Origin: JBICIG01 sp043101605
GTDB taxonomy: Bacteria > Planctomycetota > Phycisphaerae > Phycisphaerales > UBA1924
Assembly: GCA_043101605.1 (NCBI GenBank)
Contig: JBICIG010000059.1
Coordinates: 1 to 50,794 of the forward strand
Direction of reading: 5' to 3'
DNA: 50,794 bases
Shown here: positions 42,619 to 50,440 of the stretch, piece by piece
How positions within the stretch are numbered: position 1 is the stretch's first letter
Layout: the number at the start of each line of letters is the position of its first letter
Made by a program: the position numbers and the translations under genes
Notes under the pieces: model-generated
The model's input: the letters and a program-made list of their open reading frames with translations, nothing else
Databases searched by the model: none
What the model was told of the DNA's origin: nothing

Positions 42619-42963
42619 TCAGAGCTGGTCGGCCAGCAGCTTCTCGGCCAGCGCGAACTCGTCTACATCCTCGTCGTCAACCTCGATCTTCGGCTTCGGC
42701 TTGCCCAGCGCCGCCACCCGGTCGCTCTGCGACCCGATCGCCGTCACGCGCACCCCGAAGTTCTCGCCCACCTTCACCGCCAGACCCTTGCCCACCGGCT
42801 GATTGTTGATCAGCAGGTCCAGCTCATCGTCGGCGTTCTTGGGGATCTCCAGGATCGTCCCGGGCACCAGCCCCACGACCTCACGCAGCGACATCGAACG
42901 CTCGCCCAGCCGGACGATCACCGGCACCTCGAGCTTCATGATGTTCCTCAGGTCGCGGCTCAT
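42619..42963 (-). CDS. fliN: FliN-family flagellar motor switch protein, encoded alone
   Basis: The 114-residue protein is one SpoA (surface presentation of antigens) domain. The core reads IMKLEVPVIVRLGERSMSLR, then EVVGLVPGTILEI, INNQPVGKGLAVKVGENFGV and RVTAIG, as in FliN of the flagellar C-ring. The C-terminus adds an acidic tail of about 25 residues (VDDEDVDEFALAEKL). ATG 42963 follows AAGGG at a spacing of 5; a GTG two codons upstream is the alternative. No other flagellar gene is in the window. A type III secretion C-ring protein is the alternative reading. Confidence 0.85.
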   Translation of the reverse strand: MSRDLRNIMKLEVPVIVRLGERSMSLREVVGLVPGTILEIPKNADDELDLLINNQPVGKGLAVKVGENFGVRVTAIGSQSDRVAALGKPKPKIEVDDEDVDEFALAEKLLADQL

Positions 42964-43149
42964 CTCCACCCTTCATCGGCACGATCGCGCACGCCCACCA
43001 CAGCCGCACGCGACCTTCCCCGCCCCTCCGCAATCGCCGTGCCGACCGCGGCGCGAATCGCGAACAAGCCCGCAGCGACACCCGCCCGCTTCCGGGGGGT
43101 GCGTCCGAGCCTCTGTTTCATTGGATGGATCCCGCCCGCGGGCTTCGGC

Positions 43150-44433
43150 TCAGCCTTCGTAGCGTCCGACGATCAGCGTGACATTGTGCCCGCCGAACCC
43201 GAAGGTGTTGTTCATCGCGTACCGCATCGGCCGCTCGCGTGCCTCGTGGGCGACGAAATCCAGGTCGAACCCCTCGTCGGGCTCGTCCAGGTTGATGGTG
43301 GGGGCCGCCACCCCGTCGCGCACCGCGTGGATGCACGCCACCAGCTCCACCGCGCCCGACGCTCCCAGGCAGTGCCCGTGCATCGACTTGGTCGAGCTCA
43401 TCATCAGCCGACCGCCGGCGCTCCGCCGCGCGTGATCGCCGAACACCCGCAGCACCGCCGCGACCTCCGCCCGGTCGCCCAGCGGCGTCGAGGTCCCGTG
43501 CGCGTTGATGTAGTCGATGTCCGTCTCGCCCAGCCCGGCGTCCTTGAGCGCCCAGATCATCGACCGGGCCGCCCCGGACCCCGCCTCATCCGGCGCCGTG
43601 ATGTGGTGCGCATCGGAGCTGTTCCCCGACCCCAGCAGCTCGGCGTAGATCGTCGCGCCCCGGGCCTTGGCGTGCTCCTCGGTCTCGAGCACATAGAACG
43701 CCCCGCCCTCGGCGAGCACGAACCCGTCCCGACCCACATCGAACGGGCGCGACGCCTTGGTCGGATCGTCCCGACGCGGGCTCAGCGCCCGCATCGTCAT
43801 GAACGCGCCGATGCACAGCGGCGTGATCGCCGCCTCGCACCCGCCTGCGAGCATCACATCGGCCATCCCGCGGCGGAGATACCCCATCGCGTCGGCGATC
43901 GCGTGCCCCGAGCTCGCGCACGCCGTCGCGTGCGCCGACGCCGGGCCCTGCAGCCCGTACGCGATCGAGACATTGCCCGTCGTCGCGTTGACCATCAGCC
44001 TCGGAACGGTGTACGGGCTGATCCGGTCCGGGCCCCGGTTCTCGAGCGTCCGCACGCCGTCCTCGATCGTCTGGATCCCGCCGATCCCCGAGCCGACGAC
44101 CACGCCGCAGCGGTCGGGCGCCTCCTTCGAGAAGTCGATGCCCGAGTGCTCCACCGCCGCCTTCGCCGCCGCCCACCCGAGCTGCGTCGTCCGGTCGAGA
44201 CGCTTGACCTCGCGCCGGTCCAGCCCGCTGTCCTCGACCGGGTCCCAGTTCTTGATCTGACCGGCGGCCCCGACCGTCCACGCATCGGCAAAGCGGTCGA
44301 ACTCCGACCCCTCCATCGCGCTGATCCCGCTCCGCCCCTCGCGCATCGCTTCCCAGGTCGCAGTTGCGTCACGACCGAGATTGGTCACCGCGCCGAAGCC
44401 CGTGATCACGATGCGGGGGGAGCCGGTAGTCAT
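43150..44433 (-). CDS. fabF: Beta-ketoacyl-[acyl-carrier-protein] synthase II
   Basis: The 427-residue enzyme elongates fatty acyl-ACP by condensing it with malonyl-ACP. The catalytic triad is present: Cys172 (ATACASSGHA), His312 (INAHGTSTPLGD) and His354 (MHGHCLGASGA), with the gating-loop region and C-terminal NNTFGFGGHNVTL intact. Length is normal for FabF (KAS II). It lies 28 bases downstream of acpP, the usual order, and is probably cotranscribed. No Shine-Dalgarno sequence precedes the ATG. Confidence 0.95.
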   Translation of the reverse strand: MTTGSPRIVITGFGAVTNLGRDATATWEAMREGRSGISAMEGSEFDRFADAWTVGAAGQIKNWDPVEDSGLDRREVKRLDRTTQLGWAAAKAAVEHSGIDFSKEAPDRCGVVVGSGIGGIQTIEDGVRTLENRGPDRISPYTVPRLMVNATTGNVSIAYGLQGPASAHATACASSGHAIADAMGYLRRGMADVMLAGGCEAAITPLCIGAFMTMRALSPRRDDPTKASRPFDVGRDGFVLAEGGAFYVLETEEHAKARGATIYAELLGSGNSSDAHHITAPDEAGSGAARSMIWALKDAGLGETDIDYINAHGTSTPLGDRAEVAAVLRVFGDHARRSAGGRLMMSSTKSMHGHCLGASGAVELVACIHAVRDGVAAPTINLDEPDEGFDLDFVAHEARERPMRYAMNNTFGFGGHNVTLIVGRYEG

Positions 44434-44461
44434 GGTGGGGGAGCGTCCAGGCGCCGCCGGA

Positions 44462-44710
44462 TCAGCCGGCGTCTCGCGCCGCCATGATGAACTCGATCGC
44501 CTGCCCGACCGTCTTGATCTTCTCGGCGTCCTCGTCGGGGATCGAGGTTTCGAACTCGTCCTCGAACTCCATCACGAGCTCGACCGTGTCCAGGCTGTCG
44601 GCGTGCAGGTCGTCCACGAACCGCGTCTCCCGCGTGATCCCCGTGCGGTCCGCGCCCATCTGCTCGGCCACGATGTCGATGACCTTCTGCTCGATTTCCT
44701 GTTCGGTCAC
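44462..44710 (-). CDS. acpP: Acyl carrier protein
   Basis: The 82-residue acidic four-helix protein carries fatty-acyl intermediates on phosphopantetheine attached to Ser39 in DDLHADSLDTVELVM. Sequence and length match bacterial AcpP closely. The start is GTG at 44710, preceded by GGAGA at a spacing of 7. It precedes fabF. The usual upstream partners fabD and fabG are absent; a DUF1444-like gene diverges instead. Confidence 0.96.
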   Translation of the reverse strand: MTEQEIEQKVIDIVAEQMGADRTGITRETRFVDDLHADSLDTVELVMEFEDEFETSIPDEDAEKIKTVGQAIEFIMAARDAG

Positions 44711-45085
44711 AGTCGATTCTCCGCTGGGCCCGGACCCACCAAGGGCCCGCCTGCATCCGCTACGCGCGTCCATCCACAGGCAGGGCGGCCACCAGGCCCG
44801 AAAAGCAAGACGCGATTCTACCCCCCCTCGGGCCCGCCCGCCAAGGCCCCCCGACTCCATCCCCATAACCACGCCCACCCCTCCCGAATGCGTCGGCCGG
44901 AGCGCATGTACCGCCTCGCACGCCCCCCGACCCCGCCCCCGCCCGCCAAGCCGTTCAGACCACCGCCCCCGCCGTCGATCCAAGCCCCGGCAGGACTCGA
45001 CGAGGGAGACGGGCCCGGGGGCCCGAGCGAGCTTCCCGCCCGCCGCCCGGAGAGGCGGTCCGACGCTGCAAGGAAAGGCCGCGAA
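44711..45085. other. Divergent intergenic region between acpP and the DUF1444-like gene
   Basis: About 375 bases, very C-rich on the plus strand (44815-44980). It should hold both promoters but I could not place clear -10 boxes. AAGGAAAGG at 45070-45078 is the ribosome binding site of the plus-strand gene. Confidence 0.35.
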
Positions 45086-45883
45086 ATGTCCGATCTACCT
45101 TTCGACCCCGAGGCTTTCGCCGAGTTCGTCGCCGGCATGCTCAAGCGCATCCAGCCGCAGGCCGCCGTCAACCTCGTCGGGCCGCGCGAACTCACCGTCA
45201 ACGGCAGGCGTCTGGATCTCGAGAACCTCTTCCGGATGGTCTCCCAGGATCCCGAGCGCGGGCTTGAGATCGCCGAGCACTATCTCGAACAGATGTTCGC
45301 CACCGATGCGCTCCACATGACCGATGTCCCCTTCGAACTCGCACGCCCCCGCATCATGCCTCGCATCCAGCCCGAGTCCATCTTCCAGCAACTCAACCGC
45401 GAGCTCGTCGCCCATGTCCCCTTCGTCAACGGCACCGTCGTCGTCTTCGTCACCGACCTCCCCCAGATGACCGTCTCCATCACCACCGAGCAGGTCATCA
45501 AGTGGGGCATCACCCCCGAGGAACTCGAGCTCATCGCTCGCGAGAACCTCCAGGGCTACACCCCGGGCATCGAGATCCGCCTCGTCGAATCCAAGGAAGG
45601 CGGCCGCGCCGCCATCGTCTCAGAGCAGGACGGCTACGACGCCGCCCGCCTCCTCCTCAACGACCTCTACTTCCGGCTCGCCCCCCAGCTCGGCGGCGAC
45701 TTCCTCGTCGCCACCCCGGCGCGCGACATGTTCGTCGCCCTCTCCACCGGGCCTCACCCCTTCGTCGAACGCCTCCACGAACGCGTCCTCCAGGACTTCG
45801 AACGCCTCCCCTACCCCATCACCGACGAGTTCTTCTATGTCACCCGCGACGGCGTCGCCGGCACCCGCGACGAAGCCGCCTGA
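45086..45883 (+). CDS. DUF1444 (YtpQ/UPF0354)-like protein
   Basis: The 265-residue cytoplasmic protein has the feel of the DUF1444/YtpQ family: VPFELARPRIMPRIQPESIF near the middle, VVVFVTDLPQMTVSITTEQ, and NDLYFRLAPQLGGDFLVATP followed by ARDMFVAL. No biochemical function is established for the family as far as I know. The ATG at 45086 follows AAGGAAAGG. Family assignment is from memory of the conserved block and needs a profile search. It is convergent with the small membrane-protein gene, nine bases apart. Confidence 0.65.
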   Translation: MSDLPFDPEAFAEFVAGMLKRIQPQAAVNLVGPRELTVNGRRLDLENLFRMVSQDPERGLEIAEHYLEQMFATDALHMTDVPFELARPRIMPRIQPESIFQQLNRELVAHVPFVNGTVVVFVTDLPQMTVSITTEQVIKWGITPEELELIARENLQGYTPGIEIRLVESKEGGRAAIVSEQDGYDAARLLLNDLYFRLAPQLGGDFLVATPARDMFVALSTGPHPFVERLHERVLQDFERLPYPITDEFFYVTRDGVAGTRDEAA

Positions 45884-45892
45884 TACGCCCGC

Positions 45893-46378
45893 TCACAAAC
45901 GGAAGTACGCCTTGAGCGAGTAGGTCACCCGCGCCGGCTTCCCATCCACCGGGATCAGAACCAGCGCCCACTTGCCCGAGGTCGGCAGGTACGCCTTCGA
46001 ATCGCCCTCGACCAGCAGCGGCTCGTACGACCCTTTCTCCGACAGCGACTGCAGATCGAACACGCCCGGGATGATCATCGGGCTGCCGCTCGGGCTCAGC
46101 GGGATGCGGTCCACCGAGACCCAGCCAGCCTCGACCGCGTTGCCCGTCTCGACCTCGATCTGCGCGACCATCTTCCGCGCCGCCACCGAGAACTCATAGT
46201 CCACGATGTACGCCCGACCCGACGGGATCTCGATCGTCTGCTCGGGCTGAGGCACGCGGGGCCACACCGTCGCCCGCGCCACCAGCAGCACCGTCACGAT
46301 GATCGCCGCGACGAGGATGTTCGCGCCGATCGCTCGCAGGATCTTCCCGCCCACGCCGCGCTGCTCGGCCTGCCCCAT
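45893..46378 (-). CDS. Single-pass membrane protein of unknown function
   Basis: The 161-residue protein has one membrane helix (about residues 13-35, ILRAIGANILVAAIIVTVLL) and a periplasmic part of about 120 residues rich in beta strands (AYIVDYEFSVAARKMVAQIE; ARVTYSLKAYFRL), possibly a jelly-roll or Ig-like fold. ATG 46378 follows GGGAGCGG. I do not recognise the family. Upstream it diverges from the pabA/trpG gene with 117 bases between starts. Confidence 0.65.
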   Translation of the reverse strand: MGQAEQRGVGGKILRAIGANILVAAIIVTVLLVARATVWPRVPQPEQTIEIPSGRAYIVDYEFSVAARKMVAQIEVETGNAVEAGWVSVDRIPLSPSGSPMIIPGVFDLQSLSEKGSYEPLLVEGDSKAYLPTSGKWALVLIPVDGKPARVTYSLKAYFRL

Positions 46379-46483
46379 GGTCCGCTCCCTTCTCGCCGCG
46401 CCCGCCCCGGGTGCCGCGTTACGCCCCCATGCGTGCGCACGCTCCGTACCGGGCACGACACGCCGGCCCGCGTGCAGCCACCC

Positions 46484-46489
46484 TAACCT
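46484..46489 (+). promoter_or_regulatory. -10 box (TAACCT) before the amidotransferase gene
   Basis: TAACCT ends six bases before the ATG at 46496, a leaderless arrangement. Confidence 0.5.
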
Positions 46490-46495
46490 CTCGGC

Positions 46496-47212
46496 ATGAT
46501 CCTGCTCGTCGACAACTACGACTCCTTCACCTGGAACCTCGTCCAGCGCCTGGGCGAGCTCGATCCCTCCCTCCGCGTCGGCGAGGACCTCGTCGTCGTC
46601 CGCAACGACGCCGTCACCCCCGACGATGTCGAGACCATCAACCACGGCTCGCCCCCCACACGCCTGATCATCTCCCCCGGCCCCTGCACCCCCGCCGAAG
46701 CCGGCGTCTCCAGCGCCATGATCGAGCGCTTCGCCGGCCGCATCCCAATCCTCGGCGTCTGCCTCGGGCACCAGTGCATCGGCGACCTCCACGGCATGAC
46801 CGTCGCCAGACACCGCGTCCCCGTCCACGGCAAGACCAGCCCTATCCACCACGATTCCCGCGGCGTCTTCGCCGGCATCCCCAGCCCGACCACCGCCACC
46901 CGCTACCACTCCCTGGTCATCCTCGCCGACTCCATCCCCCCGCCCCCCGAGCCCGGACACGACGGCTGGGAGATCTCCGCCTGGACCGACGAGCCCGGCG
47001 AGGTCGTTTCCACGCCCGGCCCCGGGCCCGACGCCGTCGACGACCACGCCCCCGCCTCGACCATCCGCGTCGTCATGGGGCTCCGCCGCGTCTGGGCCGA
47101 CCCCGACAAGGCCCCCCTCGAGGGCGTCCAGTTCCACCCCGAGAGCTTCATGACCGAGGACGGCCCGAAGATGCTCGCCAACTTCCTGGGCCTCGCGCCC
47201 GCTCCGGTCTGA
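46496..47212 (+). CDS. pabA: Anthranilate/aminodeoxychorismate synthase glutamine amidotransferase subunit
   Basis: The 238-residue class I glutamine amidotransferase supplies ammonia to TrpE or PabB for tryptophan or folate synthesis. MILLVDNYDSFTWNLVQ opens the protein; Cys89 in GVCLGHQCIG, His214 and Glu216 in VQFHPESF form the triad. It is longer than the usual 190 residues through an insertion near 145-190 (PPPPEPGHDG and a Pro/Asp/Gly-rich stretch). No trpE, pabB or other pathway gene adjoins, so it may serve both pathways; pabA and trpG cannot be told apart from sequence alone. Confidence 0.9.
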   Translation: MILLVDNYDSFTWNLVQRLGELDPSLRVGEDLVVVRNDAVTPDDVETINHGSPPTRLIISPGPCTPAEAGVSSAMIERFAGRIPILGVCLGHQCIGDLHGMTVARHRVPVHGKTSPIHHDSRGVFAGIPSPTTATRYHSLVILADSIPPPPEPGHDGWEISAWTDEPGEVVSTPGPGPDAVDDHAPASTIRVVMGLRRVWADPDKAPLEGVQFHPESFMTEDGPKMLANFLGLAPAPV

Positions 47213-47264
47213 TCACCGCCCCCGCCATCCCCCCCCGCCCGCCCACGCCGAGCATCCACCCGGC

Positions 47265-47270
47265 TACGCT
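47265..47270 (+). promoter_or_regulatory. -10 box (TACGCT) before the unknown 145-residue protein
   Basis: TACGCT ends six bases before the ATG at 47277, matching the leaderless pattern and supporting that start. Confidence 0.5.
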
Positions 47271-47276
47271 TGCCGC

Positions 47277-47714
47277 ATGATCGAGCCCCACCCGATTTCC
47301 AAGCTCGCGCCGACCATCGCCCGAGGCGTCCTCGCCGAGAAGGGTCCCACCGTCGCCGGCCGCCCCGAGTCGGTCGTCATCGAGTTCCCCAACACCGACT
47401 ACCAACTCCACCTCAGGCCCACCGGACCCGTCCACGCCGAGGTCGGCAAGCGCGTCCTGGGCACCATCCGCGTCGAGGCCCGACGCATCGACCGCGTCGG
47501 CACCGGCGGGCGGTATGTCGAGCCGATCTACGGCTCGCCCCGACGCGTTCAGGGCACCATCGTCGCGATCGAGGACGGCACCCTCATCATCAATGCCGGC
47601 ATGCCCATCCACACCACGCCCACCGCCCCGGGACAGACCGTCGACGACTTCGCCGTCGGCGACTTCGTCACCTTCGCCGCCATGCCCGGCGCCACCTTCA
47701 CCGAACAGGCCTGA
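47277..47714 (+). CDS. Unrecognised small cytoplasmic protein
   Basis: The 145-residue protein has no signal peptide or membrane helix. Its strands alternate in an OB-fold-like or beta-barrel pattern: VVIEFPNTDYQLHLRP, VLGTIRVEARRIDRVGTGG, VQGTIVAIEDGTLIINAG and FAVGDFVTFAAMPGATFTE. RYVEPIYGSPRRVQG joins the two halves. I do not recognise the family. The coding status is supported by the -10 box just upstream, an ordinary amino-acid composition and normal third-position GC bias. It stands between pabA and the channel gene. Confidence 0.65.
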   Translation: MIEPHPISKLAPTIARGVLAEKGPTVAGRPESVVIEFPNTDYQLHLRPTGPVHAEVGKRVLGTIRVEARRIDRVGTGGRYVEPIYGSPRRVQGTIVAIEDGTLIINAGMPIHTTPTAPGQTVDDFAVGDFVTFAAMPGATFTEQA

Positions 47715-47820
47715 TCCCCGCGCGCCAACCCCTCCAGGTGCCAAGGCTTGACCCCGAAGGGCAAGCCGTGCCCTGACCTCGCGCGCACGCCGCCCACACC
47801 CCACCCGCGCACCAACCCAC

Positions 47821-47826
47821 TAGACT
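47821..47826 (+). promoter_or_regulatory. -10 box (TAGACT) before the channel gene
   Basis: TAGACT ends six bases before the ATG at 47833. Confidence 0.5.
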
Positions 47827-47832
47827 CGCGCC

Positions 47833-48705
47833 ATGAGCGAGAAGGACCCGCCCGTCCTCGCGCCGTGGCGGGAGAAACTCCACGAGGTCATCTTCGAAGC
47901 CGACACACGCATCGGCCGCGCGTTCGATGTCGCCCTTCTCTGGGCCATTGTCCTGAGCGTCCTGGCCGTCAGCCTCGAATCGGTCACCTCCATCCGCGCC
48001 CGCTACGGCTCGGTCCTCGTCACCCTCGAGTGGTTCTTCACCATCCTCTTCACCCTCGAGTACCTCGTCCGGCTCATCTCCGTCCGACGCCCCTTGCGCT
48101 ACGCCCGCAGTTTCTTCGGCGTCATCGACCTCCTGGCGATCATCCCCACCTACCTCAGCCTGCTCCTCCCCGGCGCCCAGTCGCTCATCGTCATCCGCGC
48201 CCTCCGCCTGCTCCGAATCTTCCGCGTCCTCAAACTCGCGCGCTACCTCGACGAATCGCGCATCCTCCTCATCGCCCTCCGCGCCTCGCGACCCAAGATC
48301 ACCGTCTTCCTCTTCGCCGTCCTCACGATGGTCTTCATCATCGGCGCCATGATGTATCTCATCGAGGGCGCCGACGCCGGCTTTACCAGCATCCCGCGCA
48401 GCGTCTACTGGGCGATCGTCACCCTCACCACCGTCGGCTTCGGCGACATCACCCCCCAGACACCCCTCGGCCAGGCCTTCGCCAGCCTCGTCATGATCAT
48501 GGGCTACGGCATCATCGCCGTCCCAACCGGCATCGTCTCGGTCGAGATCGCCGAGGTCACCCGCGCCCGCGCCCGCAAGTCCGTCTCCACCCAGGCCTGC
48601 CCCGCCTGCGGGCACGCCGGGCACGAGCCCGACGCACGCTTCTGCAAACTCTGCGGCGAGAATCTCCACCCGAATCGCGCATCGGCCGCAACCGAATCCG
48701 ACTGA
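47833..48705 (+). CDS. Voltage-gated-type potassium channel subunit with C-terminal zinc ribbon
   Basis: The 290-residue membrane protein has six membrane segments. S4 is arginine-rich with the voltage-sensor spacing (VIRALRLLRIFRVLKLARY, about 120-138). The pore has the selectivity filter TVGFGD (200-205) between S5 and S6. Four copies should form a K+ channel. After S6 a short linker leads to a four-cysteine zinc ribbon, CPACG...FCKLCG (Cys256, 259, 271, 274), an unusual cytoplasmic domain for this channel class. The start is set by the -10 box. Confidence 0.9.
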   Translation: MSEKDPPVLAPWREKLHEVIFEADTRIGRAFDVALLWAIVLSVLAVSLESVTSIRARYGSVLVTLEWFFTILFTLEYLVRLISVRRPLRYARSFFGVIDLLAIIPTYLSLLLPGAQSLIVIRALRLLRIFRVLKLARYLDESRILLIALRASRPKITVFLFAVLTMVFIIGAMMYLIEGADAGFTSIPRSVYWAIVTLTTVGFGDITPQTPLGQAFASLVMIMGYGIIAVPTGIVSVEIAEVTRARARKSVSTQACPACGHAGHEPDARFCKLCGENLHPNRASAATESD

Positions 48706-48859
48706 CCGCGCGGAATTTCTCCGCGTCTCCGCAATCCCCCCGCAACCTCCCGCGTTCCTCACTCCGACCCCGCAGGGTCGGATGGAAGGGCCCGCTCCAT
48801 CGAACCACGCCCGGCCGCGCCCGGGACGATCATCCACACCCAGCAAACGGAGGTATCAG

Positions 48860-49225
48860 ATGAAGGCTGCTTCGCTGAAGGTCATCGGTGCGCTCGCGAT
48901 CGCGCTCGCCGCCGCGTTCTTCCTCATGCCCAGTGCCGCCCGCGCCGACGGCCCCGAGTCCCCCGTCCGCCCGGCTCTCGTCGGCGGCGTCGTCCTCACC
49001 GACAACGGCCGTCCCGTGCCCGACGCCGTCGTCCGACTCGTCCGTCCCAACGGCCGCGTCATCGCACGCACCACCACCAACGACCAGGGCCAGTTCCGCT
49101 TCGATGGCATCCGCCCCGGTCCCGTCGCGGTCCAGGCCGCCAAGCGCGACGCCGGTGCCGGCGCCACCCGCCTCGTCGCCGAACCGGGCGCCAACCGCGT
49201 CCGCGTCGTCCTGGGCGACCGCTGA
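48860..49225 (+). CDS. Secreted protein with carboxypeptidase-regulatory-like domain
   Basis: The 121-residue protein has a signal peptide of about 30 residues ending PSAARA. The mature part is a single carboxypeptidase-regulatory-like (transthyretin-like) beta sandwich: VGGVVLTDNGRPVPDAVVRL, TTNDQGQFRFDGIRPGPVAV. Such domains usually serve as adhesive or spacer modules; here it stands alone. ATG 48860 follows GGAGG at a spacing of 6, one of the best ribosome binding sites in the window, suggesting high expression. Confidence 0.8.
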   Translation: MKAASLKVIGALAIALAAAFFLMPSAARADGPESPVRPALVGGVVLTDNGRPVPDAVVRLVRPNGRVIARTTTNDQGQFRFDGIRPGPVAVQAAKRDAGAGATRLVAEPGANRVRVVLGDR

Positions 49226-49300
49226 CCTCATCCCGGAGCGTCGGTCCCCCCAAACAGCCGGCGCTCCGAGCCACGCCCCTCAGGGGCGCTCCATCACGAG

Positions 49301-49328
49301 GAAGGCCCCGTCAACCCGGGGCCTTCTT
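49301..49328 (+). terminator. Rho-independent terminator after the regulatory-like-domain gene
   Basis: GAAGGCCCCG pairs with CGGGGCCTTC around a six-base loop, followed by TTCG. A second small hairpin, CGCCCCT/AGGGGCG at 49274-49288, lies just before it. Confidence 0.75.
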
Positions 49329-49396
49329 CGCGCGCACGCTCCCGTTCCCGATCGATCACTTGAACCCCGACCCCGCCGCGGGCGATACTGCTCCTG

Positions 49397-50122
49397 ATGC
49401 TCACACGAATACTCGCCTGCGCCCTCCTCGCCCTCCCCGCCGCGGCCGACCCGCCGACTCGCCCCGACATCCGCGACTTTCGACCCAGCCAGCACGGCTT
49501 CCACTTCGTCAACCACTTCACCGGGCCCGCCGTCGATCTCGGCGGTATGTCGAACCTCTTCCCGGGTTCGGGCAGCTATGGGCTCTGCGGCGGGATGGCC
49601 ATGACCGCCGCCGATGCCTACCTCGCCGGCGCTCCCCTCCCCGACAACACCACCGCTCCCGCACGAGGCACCCCTCAGCACTCCTGGATCTACCAGCGCC
49701 AGTCCGCCTCGCTCGGGTGGTGGGGGTGGAACGGGCTGCGCATCGCCCGCTTCGTCACCATGACCGAGCCCTCGGCCCACGCCGCCAACGCCGACCAACT
49801 CGCCCGCATCCGCGACCGCCTCGCCGTCGGCGAGCCCGCGCCCCTCTGCCTGATCTACCGCCCCGCGTGGGAAAACGCCGCCCTGTGGGAGAACCACCAG
49901 GTCCTCGGCTACAACGCCGTCGACCGCCCCGACGGCTCGGTCGACATCCGCGTCTACGACTCCAACTACCCGCATCACGACGGCGTCGTCGTCCGCTTCT
50001 CACCCGCCGAAGGCGCCGGCTTCACCGCTCAGCGCATCGTCCCCGGGCGGCGCGGCACGCGCCCCGTCCACGCGGTCATCCTCATGCACTACACCCCGCG
50101 ACCCGTCCCCGCCGACCTGTGA
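49397..50122 (+). CDS. Secreted protein with papain-like Cys-His-Asp/Asn arrangement, unknown function
   Basis: The 241-residue protein has a short signal peptide (MLTRILACALLALPAAA). A candidate cysteine-protease-like triad is visible: Cys64 in SYGLCGGMAMTAADAY, His167 in WENHQVLGYNA and Asp188 or Asn190 in RVYDSNYPHHDG. The same GLCGGM ... NHQVL ... YDxNxP pattern occurs in a family of bacterial secreted proteins of unknown activity. Peptidase or transglutaminase-like activity is inference. GATACT at 49384-49389 ends seven bases before the ATG, a near match to the leaderless -10 pattern. Confidence 0.75.
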   Translation: MLTRILACALLALPAAADPPTRPDIRDFRPSQHGFHFVNHFTGPAVDLGGMSNLFPGSGSYGLCGGMAMTAADAYLAGAPLPDNTTAPARGTPQHSWIYQRQSASLGWWGWNGLRIARFVTMTEPSAHAANADQLARIRDRLAVGEPAPLCLIYRPAWENAALWENHQVLGYNAVDRPDGSVDIRVYDSNYPHHDGVVVRFSPAEGAGFTAQRIVPGRRGTRPVHAVILMHYTPRPVPADL

Positions 50123-50199
50123 CCGATCGTGGCGCCCGTTGTCACGCACCGCGCCTTCGCGGAAGCGCCGTCCCGAAGCGCCAAGCCAGAAACGAACAA

Positions 50200-50218
50200 G
50201 GCCGCCCATCGGGCGGCC
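50200..50218 (+). terminator. Hairpin terminator between convergent genes
   Basis: GGCCGCCC pairs with GGGCGGCC around ATC; CTGTCGTT follows on the plus strand. It lies between the secreted Cys-His protein gene and the convergent small lipoprotein gene. Confidence 0.6.
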
Positions 50219-50305
50219 CTGTCGTTGATTCCTGGGGCTTGACCGCCGCCGCCTTTGCAAGCGCGGCGATCAAGCCAGGCAGAATCCGAGTTCCGGAGAG
50301 AGGAC

Positions 50306-50440
50306 TTACTTGCCCTCGTCAGCCTTGTTCTCGGTCTTCGCCTCGGTCTTCTTGTCGTCCTTCTTGTCGTCGCCGCCGCAGGCGGTCATGGTGAGCGCGA
50401 GCGACGCGATGAACAAACCGGCGAGAGTCTTCTTCAGCAT
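50306..50440 (-). CDS. Tiny lysine/aspartate-rich lipoprotein
   Basis: The 44-residue protein begins MLKKTLAGLFIASLALTMTAC, a lipoprotein signal with the lipobox MTAC (Cys21). The mature part of 24 residues is almost entirely charged (GGDDKKDDKKTEAKTENKAD). ATG 50440 follows AAGGGG at a spacing of 7. It resembles other tiny bacterial lipoproteins of unknown function; a cell-envelope spacer or stress role is conceivable but not shown. TATACT at 50663-50658 on the minus strand would give a leader of over 200 bases. Confidence 0.75.
   Translation of the reverse strand: MLKKTLAGLFIASLALTMTACGGDDKKDDKKTEAKTENKADEGK

Noticed and set aside
41842..44487. Plus-strand open frame of about 880 codons across the end of the GH15 gene, fliN and fabF
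   Set aside because: Arg/His/Pro/Ala-rich shadow; three well-supported genes occupy the same DNA in other frames.
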